Positions 1 through 8,678 of a stretch of 64,000 nucleotides of DNA are shown piece by piece. Within the stretch, counting starts at the first letter, position 1, and each line of letters opens with the position of its first letter. The notes beneath the pieces were generated by a model. That model saw only the letters and a program-made list of their open reading frames with translations. It was not told where the DNA came from and made no database searches. The position numbers and the translations under genes were made by a program. The DNA is from Weissella diestrammenae (GTDB lineage Bacteria > Bacillota > Bacilli > Lactobacillales > Lactobacillaceae): assembly GCF_014397255.1 (NCBI RefSeq), contig NZ_CP060724.1, forward strand, positions 372,001 through 436,000. The letters run 5' to 3'.

Positions 1-123
1 TAGTTTCGTACATAAATATACAACATTATGGGGAAAATTAACAGTTATTTTAATGTAATATTCATTTTATCAACGGAACATTCATATAACGTTCATAAAA
101 ATGATTATAATCTCTATTTTATC

Positions 124-1590
124 CTATCCTTGACGTTCCGATTGTGCCATTCGTCGCTCAAACAATCCCAGAATTCGTGACAAACCAAACGTTAAGATAA
201 AATAAATTAATGCAGCAATTAATAATGGCACAAATGGCTTAAACGACGTTCCTTGCACCAATGACGTTTGGAATGTCAATTCGCCAACACCAATTACCGA
301 GACAACCGATCCTTCTTTAATCACTGTCACAAATTCGTTTCCGAGTGCGGGTAAAATATTTTTTATTGCTTGTGGCAAAATTACGAAACGCATGGTTTGC
401 TTCTTTGAAAGGCCTAACGAACGTGCTGCTTCCGTTTGTCCAGCTGCAACAGAATTAATACCAGAACGAATAATCTCAGCCACATATGCTGCAGAATTGA
501 TTGACATCGCGATGGCACCTGCCAAGAATCCAGCAATATTTAGGCCAATAACCTGCGTCCCAAAGAAAACGATAAAGACTTGAATCAGCAATGGTGTCCC
601 ACGAACAAACTCAATATACACATTTGCAATCACTTTAAACAACCAAAAACTAGATAGCTTCATCAATGCTAATAATGTACCAAACACTGCACCAAAGAAG
701 ACACCGACTGCTGCAAGTCCCAGTGTATAAACTGTACCTTGAACAAAATATGGCCAATATTTCTGGAAGAAACCTTCTTTCTTATTCATAATTTGAATTG
801 CTTGTTTCTTCCACTGCTCAAACGGCTTTCCAATCACATGTTGTTTAATCACTTGATTAATTTTAGCTTTCAAAACAGGTGAGTTTTTAGGCATTACGAT
901 CGTTGAGCCTTGTGCCCGACTTAATTTTGCATCTGAAATTGCAAATTGATTACTTTGTGCCACATATGATTCAGCCGTCGTGGATGCGACAACAACACCA
1001 TCAACTTTCTTTTGCGTCAGTTGTGTCGCCATATCCGGAATTTTTTTCAACGCAGTGACGGTCGTATCATCAATCTTCTGTGCCTCATCATATTGAGTCG
1101 AAGCCACCTGTGCAGCTAATTTATGTCCTTTAAAACTAGCAACCGTTTGAAATTTCTTTTTATCGGCTTGTCGAATCATGACCACATTATCATCTGTAAA
1201 ATAAGGGACTGAAAAATCGACTTGAGCGGCCCGTTCGGGTGTATTGGTCATACCTGCAATGACAACATCAACTTTTCCAGTCATCACCGATCCAAGCAAA
1301 GCATCGAAGCTCATTTCTTTAATGACTAACTTAACATGAAGTTGCTTAGCAATTTCTTTTGCCATCGACATGTCAAAACCCACAATTTTATCCTTACCAT
1401 GCTCAGTTGTGTGGAATTCATATGGTGCATAATCAGCAGACGTACCAACCACTAACTCACCACTTCGTTTTACTCTCTGCCATGTTGGATCGGTGGTTGC
1501 CGCATCAACACCCAAAGTGCTTATTCCTGTTACCAATGCACTACCCAAAACAACTACAAGCAGCATGATCGAAAAAATCTTTTTAATCAT
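124..1590 (-). CDS. Amino-acid ABC transporter, binding protein fused to permease
   Basis: Polar amino-acid importer in which the extracellular binding domain and the inner-membrane permease form one polypeptide (488 aa). Seen: an N-terminal signal or anchor segment, a type 3 periplasmic-binding domain at about residues 35-270 (GTSADYAPYEF start, GFDMSMAKEI motif), then a HisM/GlnP-like permease at about 280-485 with an EAA-type loop (TEAARSLGLSKKQ). No lipobox cysteine is present; the permease half would anchor the receptor. An upstream in-frame GTG at 1593 lies only 4 nt from the GTGAGG ribosome site, so ATG at 1590 is preferred. No ATPase gene is adjacent, so the partner must be encoded elsewhere (past the left edge, or the glnQ at 51864-52598). 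Family call firm; substrate (Gln, Arg or other) unknown. Confidence 0.9.
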   Translation of the reverse strand: MIKKIFSIMLLVVVLGSALVTGISTLGVDAATTDPTWQRVKRSGELVVGTSADYAPYEFHTTEHGKDKIVGFDMSMAKEIAKQLHVKLVIKEMSFDALLGSVMTGKVDVVIAGMTNTPERAAQVDFSVPYFTDDNVVMIRQADKKKFQTVASFKGHKLAAQVASTQYDEAQKIDDTTVTALKKIPDMATQLTQKKVDGVVVASTTAESYVAQSNQFAISDAKLSRAQGSTIVMPKNSPVLKAKINQVIKQHVIGKPFEQWKKQAIQIMNKKEGFFQKYWPYFVQGTVYTLGLAAVGVFFGAVFGTLLALMKLSSFWLFKVIANVYIEFVRGTPLLIQVFIVFFGTQVIGLNIAGFLAGAIAMSINSAAYVAEIIRSGINSVAAGQTEAARSLGLSKKQTMRFVILPQAIKNILPALGNEFVTVIKEGSVVSVIGVGELTFQTSLVQGTSFKPFVPLLIAALIYFILTFGLSRILGLFERRMAQSERQG

Positions 1591-1624
1591 CACAATACCT
1601 CACCCTTTTTTAATCATGATATTG

Positions 1625-1653
1625 AGTATAGGCTTAAATGTAAATTTATGCAA
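1625..1653 (-). promoter_or_regulatory. Promoter of the fused amino-acid transporter gene
   Basis: On the minus strand TTGCAT (1648-1653) and TATACT (1625-1630) are separated by exactly 17 nt, about 35 nt upstream of the start codon. This is a good sigma-A type match. Confidence 0.7.
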
Positions 1654-1676
1654 TACTTTTTGCTAAAATTGCATAA
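1646..1676. promoter_or_regulatory. 9-bp inverted repeat over the -35 box, candidate operator
   Basis: TTATGCAAT and ATTGCATAA are perfect inverted copies separated by 13 bp. The left arm covers the -35 hexamer of the promoter at 1625-1653, a geometry typical of repressor binding. The regulator cannot be named from the sequence. Confidence 0.4.
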
Positions 1677-1798
1677 AACAACCATTACTCGCATATTTTA
1701 AAATGACTAAAGTTATGAATCCCCTAATTACGTTAGCATGTATGGATATATTAACTTGATGCATAATTTTCATTAAATGCATATTTTTCCAATTAAAC

Positions 1799-1824
1799 AA
1801 AAAAACAGGCAAAAGCCTGCTTTT
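1799..1824 (-). terminator. Intrinsic terminator after the sugar porter gene
   Basis: Minus-strand hairpin AGCAGGC-TTTT-GCCTGTT followed by a T run, about 35 nt after the stop codon of the sugar porter. Confidence 0.85.
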
Positions 1825-1857
1825 CCATGTCAATATTTAAGTTGGGGCTAACTTTCA

Positions 1858-3309
1858 TTAAACTGCCGGTTCCCCGGCTTCTGAATGTCCCTTGGCGTGC
1901 GCTTTAGAACGCAAATCAGCTTCAAGCGATTCAAGCGTCCGATTACGTGTTTCAATCGTAAACTTAGCAATAAACCAGATGGCAACGAAACACAAAACAC
2001 CATAAATGATGAACAACTTAGCAATTCCTTGACCTTCAGCATTAACCGCATGGTGTGGTGTAAAGGCGACAAGCAACATTGGGAATGATTGTGATACTGC
2101 AAAGTTAGCAGTCCAGTTAACAACCGCACCAAATGAATTTCCAAGGCCACGGATATTCAATGGGAAAGCCTCACCAATCATCACCCACATAACTGGTCCC
2201 CAAGTTGCAGAGAAGAATGCGATGTATAACGTTAAGGCAATCACGCAGACCCATGATCCTAAGTTACCATTTCCTGCTTTCAAAACCAACATAGCAGTTG
2301 ACATCAATAACAATGAAACACCCATACCAATTGCACCATAAGTTAACATCTTCTTACGATCAATCTTATCCATAATTTTAACTGCCACAACAGTCACTAA
2401 CACGTTAAAAATTCCAATAATAATATGTGATTGTAGCGCAAAGTGCTCACTAAAACCAGCTGAAATAAAGATTTTTGGCGCATAATACAGAACCGTATTA
2501 CATCCCATAACTTGTTGGAAAATTGCCAATCCCATAGCCATAATCAATACTGGACGAGCCATAACACCAAATAATTCTTTAAAGCCACCTGATGGAATTG
2601 AGGCTTGCAATTTAATATCATGCAATTCCTCGTCGACAAGTTTTTCGTCTGAATTAAATTGTGTCAAGACGTGATGGGCCTCATCAATCTTACCTTTTTT
2701 CACCAAGAAACGAGGTGATTCGGGCAATGTAAGACCGCCAAAGAACAAAATAGCGGCTGGAATAGCAGCCAAGCCAAGCATCCAGTGCCAACCAACATTT
2801 TCACCAAGACCAAACAATCCGTGTGGTGAAAGCCATTCATTTGAGACATAAGCTAAGAAAATTCCGGTCATAATCATGAGCTGGAATAGCGTTCCAACAC
2901 CACCACGTTTCTCAGCAGGTGCTAGCTCAGCCAAATAGGTTGGGATCAATGCTGAAGCAGCACCAACCGCCACACCTAATAGAACACGAGAAGTCACTAG
3001 GACTTCATAATTGATTCCAATTCCAGACCCTAATGCACCAATAAAGAAAATAATTGATGCGGTCAACAATAATTTCTTACGTCCAAACTTATCAGACATT
3101 GGTCCAATAATTGCAGCACCTAAAATGGCACCTAATAGAACTGAAGCTGTGATGAAACCGTCCTCAAACGATCCCGCTTTAATTCCCAACTCTTTTCCAA
3201 TGAATAACATTGCGCCAGAGATAACACCTGTATCGTACCCGAATAGTAAGCCACCCAAGGCACCGAAGAAATAAATAAAATTCGTTGACATGTGCTTTTT
3301 ATTAGCCAT
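1858..3309 (-). CDS. MFS sugar porter (proton-coupled sugar symporter)
   Basis: A 12-helix major-facilitator sugar transporter, probably H+-coupled uptake of a pentose, hexose or polyol (XylE/AraE/IolT group). Seen: GYDTGVISGA in helix 1, the GPMSDKFGRKK loop 2-3 motif, PESPRFLVKKGK after helix 6, and the IDRKK loop 8-9 motif, over 483 aa, normal for the family. The chosen ATG at 3309 has GGGAGG 9 nt upstream; the alternative ATG at 3315 is too close to it, and the longer frame to 3360 lacks a ribosome site. It has its own promoter, cre site and terminator, so it is probably monocistronic and under glucose repression. Exact sugar unknown. Confidence 0.9.
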   Translation of the reverse strand: MANKKHMSTNFIYFFGALGGLLFGYDTGVISGAMLFIGKELGIKAGSFEDGFITASVLLGAILGAAIIGPMSDKFGRKKLLLTASIIFFIGALGSGIGINYEVLVTSRVLLGVAVGAASALIPTYLAELAPAEKRGGVGTLFQLMIMTGIFLAYVSNEWLSPHGLFGLGENVGWHWMLGLAAIPAAILFFGGLTLPESPRFLVKKGKIDEAHHVLTQFNSDEKLVDEELHDIKLQASIPSGGFKELFGVMARPVLIMAMGLAIFQQVMGCNTVLYYAPKIFISAGFSEHFALQSHIIIGIFNVLVTVVAVKIMDKIDRKKMLTYGAIGMGVSLLLMSTAMLVLKAGNGNLGSWVCVIALTLYIAFFSATWGPVMWVMIGEAFPLNIRGLGNSFGAVVNWTANFAVSQSFPMLLVAFTPHHAVNAEGQGIAKLFIIYGVLCFVAIWFIAKFTIETRNRTLESLEADLRSKAHAKGHSEAGEPAV

Positions 3310-3345
3310 GACCATTTTCCTCCCAATGCGACGATTATCGTCAAA

Positions 3346-3374
3346 ATAATAATATGACAAAAAGATGAGTTCAA
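3346..3374 (-). promoter_or_regulatory. Promoter of the sugar porter gene
   Basis: TTGAAC (3369-3374) and TATTAT (3346-3351) with a 17-nt spacer on the minus strand, roughly 37 nt upstream of the chosen start at 3309. Confidence 0.7.
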
Positions 3375-3382
3375 TTCAGCAA

Positions 3383-3396
3383 TGAAAACGTTTCCA
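3383..3396. promoter_or_regulatory. cre box (CcpA site) upstream of the sugar porter
   Basis: TGAAAACGTTTCCA departs from the cre consensus TGWAANCGNTNWCA at one position and is close to palindromic. It begins 8 bp upstream of the -35 hexamer at 3369-3374. CcpA with HPr-Ser-P would regulate the transporter here; repression is the usual outcome for sugar uptake genes, though an upstream site can also activate. Confidence 0.7.
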
Positions 3397-3491
3397 TTAC
3401 CACAAAACATATCTTACTCCAGTTAGTTGATTCGCGCAACCAACTTTTATTATTTTTCACAGGTTTATCACAAATTATCAAAGAAAGCATC

Positions 3492-3532
3492 AAAAAATCC
3501 TCGACGTTCACGTTGATGTGCCATCAAGGATT
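3492..3532 (-). terminator. Intrinsic terminator after the cytosine deaminase gene
   Basis: Minus-strand arms AATCCTTGATG and CGTCGAGGATT (G-U pairs included) followed by TTTTT, about 35 nt beyond the stop codon at 3567. Confidence 0.75.
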
Positions 3533-3566
3533 AATTTAACTTGTCTTCATGATCTCGAAATGTTAT

Positions 3567-4802
3567 TTAAAAATTCAAAATCGTTGTCATGGGGGTATTT
3601 TCTACTAAGATCCGCCCATTTCGAATTGAATATAACAACTCAGCGCGTGTATTCAATACGTCATAGAAATTTGGCGCGTTAAAGATCAAAAACGACGCTG
3701 GCTTTCCCACTGCAATCCCATATTGATCTGTCACTTGAAGGGCACGTGCCCCGTGCGTTGTCACAAATTCATACGAATTTAAAATCTCGCTGTAGCCCAT
3801 AATTTGAGTGGCGTGTAGCCCCATATGCAGCACATCCAGCATATTGCCATTTCCCATTGGGTACCAAGGATCCTTAATATCGTCTTCACCAAAGGCCACA
3901 TTAATCCCTTCAGCAGTCAATTCCTTAACCCGAGTCAACCCTCGCCGCTTAGGATAGGTGTCAAAGCGCCCACCTAAATACATATTAATCAATGGATTGG
4001 CGATAAAGTTCAAGTCAGCCATTTTCAATAATCGCATCAACTTATACATATAAGCATCATTATACGACCCCATCGCAGTCGTATGTGACGCTGTAACACG
4101 TGCCTTCAACCCTGTTTCCAACGCCAATGTCGCCATCGTCTCTAGACTTCTTGACGCAGGATCATCAATTTCATCAGTATGCGCATCGATTAACAAGCCA
4201 TATTTTTGCGCTAACTCAAAAACAAAGCGCAACGATTCGACACCATATTCTCGGGTGAATTCGAAGTGTAGAATCGCACCTAACGCATCAACCCCTAGTT
4301 GCGCTGCCTGTTCCATTAATTCACGCCCTTGGGGAAAGGATAGAATCCCTTCTTGCGGAAAAGCAACTAATTGTAGTGTCATCCATGGCTTAACGATTTC
4401 TCTTACTTCGATCAACGCTTTGAGTGCTGTCAAATCAGGATCCGTGACGTCAACATGTGAGCGTACAAACTGCAACCCATGTTTGGCTTGTAAGCGAAGT
4501 GTTTTTAATGCCCGCGTCTTAACATCTTCATAGGTCAAATCCTGCTTACGAGCAGACCAAATTCGAATACCATCGAATAATGTTCCCGACTCATTCCATT
4601 CTGGTTGTCCCGCTGTTTGCGTTGCATCCAAGTGAACATGTGGGTCAACAAATGGTGGAATTGCTAATAGTCCACTCGCATCAATCACCTGTTCATCTGA
4701 ACTTTGTTCAATCTTTGCTGCAATAGCAGTAATCACACCATCTTTGATTTGAATATCCTGCCGTTGTGTTTGATTTTCAATCAGTACTTGTTTAATTAAC
4801 AT
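3567..4802 (-). CDS. codA: Cytosine deaminase (amidohydrolase family)
   Basis: Hydrolyses cytosine to uracil and ammonia for pyrimidine salvage, in the cytoplasm. Seen in the 411-aa product: metal ligands in DPHVHLD, DAHTDEIDDP and ASHTTAMGSYND, and the GEDDIKDPWYPMG block, which matches the CodA-type HDD..DPWYP signature with Glu in place of the usual His; the family also includes N-isopropylammelide hydrolases, so the substrate is less certain than the fold. ATG at 4802 is chosen over the longer frame (to 4874) because AAAGGAG lies just upstream and homology starts there. No cytosine permease (codB) is adjacent. A palindrome sits between the probable -10 box and the start. Confidence 0.85.
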   Translation of the reverse strand: MLIKQVLIENQTQRQDIQIKDGVITAIAAKIEQSSDEQVIDASGLLAIPPFVDPHVHLDATQTAGQPEWNESGTLFDGIRIWSARKQDLTYEDVKTRALKTLRLQAKHGLQFVRSHVDVTDPDLTALKALIEVREIVKPWMTLQLVAFPQEGILSFPQGRELMEQAAQLGVDALGAILHFEFTREYGVESLRFVFELAQKYGLLIDAHTDEIDDPASRSLETMATLALETGLKARVTASHTTAMGSYNDAYMYKLMRLLKMADLNFIANPLINMYLGGRFDTYPKRRGLTRVKELTAEGINVAFGEDDIKDPWYPMGNGNMLDVLHMGLHATQIMGYSEILNSYEFVTTHGARALQVTDQYGIAVGKPASFLIFNAPNFYDVLNTRAELLYSIRNGRILVENTPMTTILNF

Positions 4803-4817
4803 GGTCTGGCTCCTTTG

Positions 4818-4842
4818 TATGCGCTTGCATATCCTGATTTTA
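4818..4842 (-). promoter_or_regulatory. Extended -10 box and palindrome in front of codA
   Basis: An extended -10 TGGTAAAAT (TAAAAT at 4837-4842) is followed by an imperfect palindrome TATGCGCTTGCATA (4818-4831), 16 nt before the codA start. Arms TATGC/GCATA placed at the transcription start suggest a LacI/PurR-type operator; the regulator is not identified and no good -35 box is visible. Confidence 0.35.
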
Positions 4843-4917
4843 CCACGTTTTCCTTTCGAGAAAAATCCATTCATGATGAACTCGTTTAAAATGATAGTTT
4901 GCCGTCATAAGCAATTT

Positions 4918-4960
4918 AAAACCCTCAAGATTCGCCTGATTGCACCAATCTTGAGGGTTT
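4918..4960 (-). terminator. Hairpin terminator after the flavin oxidoreductase gene
   Basis: Perfect 14-bp arms AAACCCTCAAGATT / AATCTTGAGGGTTT with a 15-nt loop, 18 nt past the stop codon. The downstream T run on the minus strand is short and broken. Confidence 0.7.
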
Positions 4961-4977
4961 ATTTCATTTCAATCGTT

Positions 4978-6126
4978 CTAGTGCCATGGCATTTGTGGAT
5001 CAAAGCCGGCATCAGTCGTCATCACCAAGCCATTTTTAAATCGGGTTAGCAACCATTGACGAAGTGGCTTTGGAATTTTCAACAAGTCAAAATCTAATGG
5101 CGACAAGGCATAGCGCAAGCCTAATTCGTCACCAGCCATGACTTTTTGGACCCAATTTGGTTCAATAATGAGCTCACGCCCAATGGCTGCACCGGCTATG
5201 CCAGCTTGAACCAAGGCTTCAACTTGGGCGGGTGTCCGAATTAAGCCTGCAACAACCAATGGCACGGCACCAAGTACTGATAGATACTTCTCAAATAATG
5301 GTTCCTTGTCTTCCTTAGCCATAAAAGGCGACTGGCTGGCCGATTTTAATGATAAATGGAAATAATCAATCGGACGTTGGGCAATTACTTCTGCCATTTG
5401 TACTGCCTCAGGGAAGCGAATACCTGGTGTCGTAGGTTCTTCGGGTGACTGACGGTAGCCCACGATAAATGATGGACTACCATATTGATCACGAGTGGCT
5501 ATGATTTCATCTAAGACGGCTAATCCGTATGCCATTCGTCGCTCCAATGAACCACCCCATTGATCTTGACGTTGATTGGCATGGGGTGAAAAGAACTGTT
5601 GAATCAAATACATATTAGCACCATGAATCTCAACCCCCGCAAAGCCAGCAGCAATTGCCCGTTGCGTTGCCAAACCAAAATCAAGCACACCTTGTGCAAT
5701 TTCATCAGAAGTGAGCGCTCTTGGAATAGGCATACCGGCGTGATGATCCGGCACTTGACTGGGCGCAACAAGCTGACCGTCCAAAACAGCTTCTTGCTGA
5801 GCAATACGACCTCCAAATGACAATTGTAAAATAGGAAGTGCACCTTGCGCTTTAATGACATCCGCAATTTTCTTTAGCCCATCAATCTTATCATCTGAAT
5901 CTGCACCAATTTGTCCAACGTATGATTTACCTAACTTTGAAACATAAGCCATTTCAACAATGACCATTCCTGGTCCACCAGACCGTAACCGATAAAAATC
6001 TACTTCGGCATCTGTCACGTCCCCTGTCGCATATGATGATCGTAAAGTCATTGGTGGTAAAACAATTCGATTTTTTACGATAACACCATTAGGTAACTGA
6101 AATGATTCTAAAAATTTATATCGCAT
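4978..6126 (-). CDS. NAD(P)H-dependent flavin oxidoreductase, old yellow enzyme family
   Basis: FMN-dependent ene-reductase-like TIM-barrel protein (382 aa). Seen: N-terminal NRIVLPPMTLRSSY, the HGANMYLIQQFFSPHANQRQD block typical of YqjM / 2,4-dienoyl-CoA reductase N-terminal domains, GGSLERRM, and the C-terminal phosphate-binding VVAGLIRTPAQVEALVQAG. It lacks the C-terminal FeS and NADPH domains of true dienoyl-CoA reductases. A GTG at 6133-6135 is also in frame, but it is part of the AAAGGTG ribosome site 6 nt before ATG at 6126, so the ATG is chosen. Physiological substrate unknown; redox housekeeping is plausible. Confidence 0.85.
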   Translation of the reverse strand: MRYKFLESFQLPNGVIVKNRIVLPPMTLRSSYATGDVTDAEVDFYRLRSGGPGMVIVEMAYVSKLGKSYVGQIGADSDDKIDGLKKIADVIKAQGALPILQLSFGGRIAQQEAVLDGQLVAPSQVPDHHAGMPIPRALTSDEIAQGVLDFGLATQRAIAAGFAGVEIHGANMYLIQQFFSPHANQRQDQWGGSLERRMAYGLAVLDEIIATRDQYGSPSFIVGYRQSPEEPTTPGIRFPEAVQMAEVIAQRPIDYFHLSLKSASQSPFMAKEDKEPLFEKYLSVLGAVPLVVAGLIRTPAQVEALVQAGIAGAAIGRELIIEPNWVQKVMAGDELGLRYALSPLDFDLLKIPKPLRQWLLTRFKNGLVMTTDAGFDPQMPWH

Positions 6127-6173
6127 ATTTTTCACCTTTTTGATTGCACAAACTACTAAATTGCTACGATTTT

Positions 6174-7205
6174 TTAAAGTACTTCAATGTCTGAACGTGA
6201 AAAACGGTGTACATTTAAGACATCTAACAAGAACGACACAATTGGCACCCCTAAAATCAAGCCCCATGCACCTAACAACCGCTCCATGATAATTAACGCT
6301 GCAAATGTGACAAAAATTGGTAATTCTGAACGCGACGCCATCAATTTTGGATGTAAGAAGTACGCCTCGAAAGTATGGATAATCAAAATAAAGGCCACTA
6401 ATTCAACCGCCAACCAAATACCTCCGGCCGAAAATGCAATAATCACTAATGGTACTAATGAAATTAATACCCCGGCCACTGGTATCAATCCCAAAACAAT
6501 AACTAAACTACCTAGGACTAATGGCGATGGCATGCCTAACAAAGTGAAACCAATTATTGAAAGTACGGTGTTGATAACATCAATCACCAATTGTACTTGT
6601 ATGATTTGACCCAAAATATAAATAAATTTATCGGCCAAATAATAGATATTTTTAAAGAAGCGTGGGAAGTCAGAATGCATGAACTGTTTACCAAATCGTT
6701 GAATTGAATTCAATGATATGGCGTACACAAAACTCAAAATCAATGCAATGACGATTTCAGTTAGTACTGCCCAGACATTTTGCAAAGTTACTAAACTGGT
6801 ATGTAAAACCGTTGTCAGCCCATTAGTTATTTTATCGTCCAATTGCGTATTAGCTAAGTATTTATCAACTTGGCTTGCAACTTGTGGATACTTATCAATC
6901 CCATGCAACATGGCCTTAACCAGTGCAACACCTTCTTGATAAAACATTGGTGCAATAAATGACACAATGGCAACCAATGCCAAGATGACACTGATATAAA
7001 ACACAATAACTGCCAACGCATAGGGTATTCGTAAATATTTTTGAATAAACCGACCACCATTAATTCCTAATGATGCAAAAATGATCATCAATAAGACCAT
7101 CGGCATAAAGCCACGAATCAGATAAACAACCACCACTAAAAATAGTAATGTCAAATACAACTGCGTTTTATCTTTCAACCACCAAGCAACAATCTTATCA
7201 AGCAT
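6174..7205 (-). CDS. AI-2E family transporter (PerM/YhhT-like membrane protein)
   Basis: Integral membrane protein of 343 aa with about eight hydrophobic segments. Seen: paired N-terminal helices, the long central soluble stretch (about residues 80-130), and the C-terminal signature region with LGLIPVAGVLISLVP and EAYFLHPKLM that defines the family. Members are annotated as AI-2 exporters or Na+/H+ antiporters, but function is proven for few of them, so none is assigned here. ATG at 7205 follows TTGAGGGAA; the longer frame to 7268 has no ribosome site. It stands alone, 48 bp upstream of the oxidoreductase start codon, and may be co-transcribed with it. Confidence 0.85.
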   Translation of the reverse strand: MLDKIVAWWLKDKTQLYLTLLFLVVVVYLIRGFMPMVLLMIIFASLGINGGRFIQKYLRIPYALAVIVFYISVILALVAIVSFIAPMFYQEGVALVKAMLHGIDKYPQVASQVDKYLANTQLDDKITNGLTTVLHTSLVTLQNVWAVLTEIVIALILSFVYAISLNSIQRFGKQFMHSDFPRFFKNIYYLADKFIYILGQIIQVQLVIDVINTVLSIIGFTLLGMPSPLVLGSLVIVLGLIPVAGVLISLVPLVIIAFSAGGIWLAVELVAFILIIHTFEAYFLHPKLMASRSELPIFVTFAALIIMERLLGAWGLILGVPIVSFLLDVLNVHRFSRSDIEVL

Positions 7206-7531
7206 ACGAATTCCCTCAATTCTATTAATATAGTCATTATGCCACAAAATTAGCCTTTTTGTTGCCATTTTTTGCTGATGACTGATTGGTCATAACTTGA
7301 TTTTTAATCTTAACGTTAAGCATATTTTTTATGGGCATACCGTTACTCATTAAAATTGCATGATGTCCATCCAAACACATTGATGCAGATAGGATAAAAC
7401 AACCGTTATCTTTCATGCCCCAAAATTAAAATATACTACTTGTTTACCTTAAAAAAACAAATTCGTGTGATTAATTCGATTGCAGTAAAGTATAATAAAT
7501 GAAATAAATAGATAATCAGTGAGGAACATAT
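7206..7531. other. Divergent intergenic region, AI-2E gene / arsenate reductase
   Basis: No gene is visible. It holds a perfect 12-bp palindrome CTTAACGTTAAG at 7309-7320, a candidate operator shared by the two divergent genes, and a plus-strand -10 box TATAAT at 7491-7496, 36 nt before the arsenate reductase start. No convincing -35 box was found for either direction. Confidence 0.4.
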
Positions 7532-7951
7532 ATGCAACTTTATTTTTTGTGTACCGGCAACGCTTGTCGCAGTCAAATGGCCGAAGGATTTGCAAAAAAA
7601 TATGCCCCAAGTGACTGGCATATTAAAAGCGCCGGTGTGGAACAACACGGCTTAAATCCAATCGCAGTTACCGTCATGGCTGAAGCTGGAATTGATATCT
7701 CTGCAAACACTTCCGATCTAATTGATAATCATTTTCTTGCTTCAAGTCAATATGTCATTACTTTATGTGGTGATGCCAAGGATAAATGTCCGATGACGCC
7801 CACAAGTGTTAGCCGTTATCATTGGCCCTTAGCCGACCCGGCCCAAGCCACCGGTTCAAACGACGAGATTCAAAACGTTTTTCGTACCACTCGAGATGAA
7901 ATTAAAACGTTAGTTTATCAACTTATTCAAGATATCACCACCCCGTCGTAA
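7532..7951 (+). CDS. arsC: Arsenate reductase, thioredoxin-coupled (LMW-PTPase fold)
   Basis: Reduces arsenate to arsenite using an intramolecular disulfide cascade resolved by thioredoxin. The 139-aa product has the P-loop CTGNACRS with nucleophile Cys7 and the relay cysteines Cys79 and Cys86 (CGDAKDKCP). The spacings 72 and 7 are the same as Cys10/82/89 in the Staphylococcus aureus plasmid enzyme (known), and the general acid Asp102 lies in LADPAQ. GTGAGGA precedes the ATG. It is the only full-length plus-strand gene here and has no arsR or arsB beside it, so it is an orphan detoxification gene; a protein tyrosine phosphatase role is unlikely given all three cysteines. Confidence 0.9.
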   Translation: MQLYFLCTGNACRSQMAEGFAKKYAPSDWHIKSAGVEQHGLNPIAVTVMAEAGIDISANTSDLIDNHFLASSQYVITLCGDAKDKCPMTPTSVSRYHWPLADPAQATGSNDEIQNVFRTTRDEIKTLVYQLIQDITTPS

Positions 7952-7987
7952 CGCATTAAAATTCCCATTTAAAACGGATACGAGATC

Positions 7988-8032
7988 ACCACTAAACTGC
8001 TATGCCTTGGCCATCAGTTTGGTGGTTTTTTA
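7988..8032 (+). terminator. Intrinsic terminator of the arsenate reductase gene
   Basis: Plus-strand arms ACCACTAAACTG / CAGTTTGGTGGT followed by TTTTTT, about 40 nt after the stop codon. Confidence 0.85.
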
Positions 8033-8201
8033 GTCATCATATTTAGCCTTTCTAAGAATAATCCATCATTAAGAATGATTGCGTCCCTTTGATAACAAAT
8101 AACGTCCATCTATTGATATCTTAAGAAGCTAAGTTAACAGCTAAAAAACACACTCAAGTACACCGGCAAAGCCACCAGACATTTCCATGACAGATGATTC
8201 A
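8033..8201. other. Non-coding stretch between arsC and the tmRNA repeat block
   Basis: No credible ORF. The right half (about 8115-8201) is weakly similar to 25060-25131 next to tRNA-Leu, so the homology of the two loci probably extends into this stretch in degraded form. Confidence 0.3.
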
Positions 8202-8287
8202 GTACGATTGTATACCATTGATAAGCACAAAGAAACCCCGCCGTATCAACATCATTGTTGATACGGCGGGGTTTCAAAAATATAATA
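8202..8287. repeat. 86-bp dispersed block, copy 1 (tmRNA 3' flank)
   Basis: Aligns without gaps to 25132-25217 over 86 positions, about three quarters identical by eye. Both copies begin GTACGATTG, contain the terminator palindrome, carry TTCAAAAATAT, and end exactly at the 3' end of an RNA gene. Confidence 0.75.
8232..8275 (-). terminator. tmRNA terminator, perfect 19-bp arms
   Basis: Arms 8232-8250 and 8257-8275 are perfect inverted copies (GAAACCCCGCCGTATCAAC) with a 6-nt loop, 12 nt past the tmRNA 3' end. Very stable; the U tract is interrupted (TTTCTTTG). Confidence 0.8.
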
Positions 8288-8644
8288 TGGAGCCGAGGGG
8301 AGTTGAACCCCTGTCCTAATATTTCGCCACTAATACATCTACGTTCATAGTTGATTGATTTAATTTTCGCATCATGCACGCTAATCAACGTCGCGATCAT
8401 TTCTGCTAACCTGATTATCCTCTTTGCAACCACTCCAGGTGGAAGAGTTACACGCAAGTCACATTATGATGACTAATCGACATTTGTGACTAAAACGCCA
8501 ACTAGTTAGGTGTGCTGGTTTTTAAGCAGCGACAGCCATATTGTTTGAATTTTTTGCAGTTAATTCGTCTGAGTGGATTATAGGGCCACAACCCCTAAAC
8601 GCAGTACTAGCTCGAACAATACCAGTCGATTCCGTAACGACCCC
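8288..8644 (-). ncRNA. ssrA: tmRNA (SsrA)
   Basis: Transfer-messenger RNA for ribosome rescue, 357 nt. The 5' end GGGGTCGTTACGGAATCGAC and the 3' end with the T-arm GGGGTTCAACTCC and encoded CCA form the tRNA-like domain. The tag frame lies at 8522-8557 (minus) and decodes as AKNSNNMAVAA followed by TAA, with the hydrophobic-AA ending that targets proteins to ClpXP. A -10 box TATAAT at 8660-8665 (minus) overlaps no gene, but the expected -35 region falls inside the end of the DUF1002 gene. Its 3' flank carries the repeat block shared with tRNA-Leu. Confidence 0.95.
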
Positions 8645-8678
8645 GATACGGTATCTACTATTATAGTTGAATCAAGCA

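Noticed and set aside
6187-6609. 140-codon plus-strand frame opposite the AI-2E family gene
   Set aside because: Antisense shadow of a membrane protein; rich in Asn/Thr/Lys as expected from reversed hydrophobic codons.
8134-8457. 107-codon minus-strand frame across the tmRNA 3' end
   Set aside because: It overlaps the conserved tmRNA 3' domain. Its similarity to the frame at 24998-25354 is explained by the shared non-coding 86-bp block.
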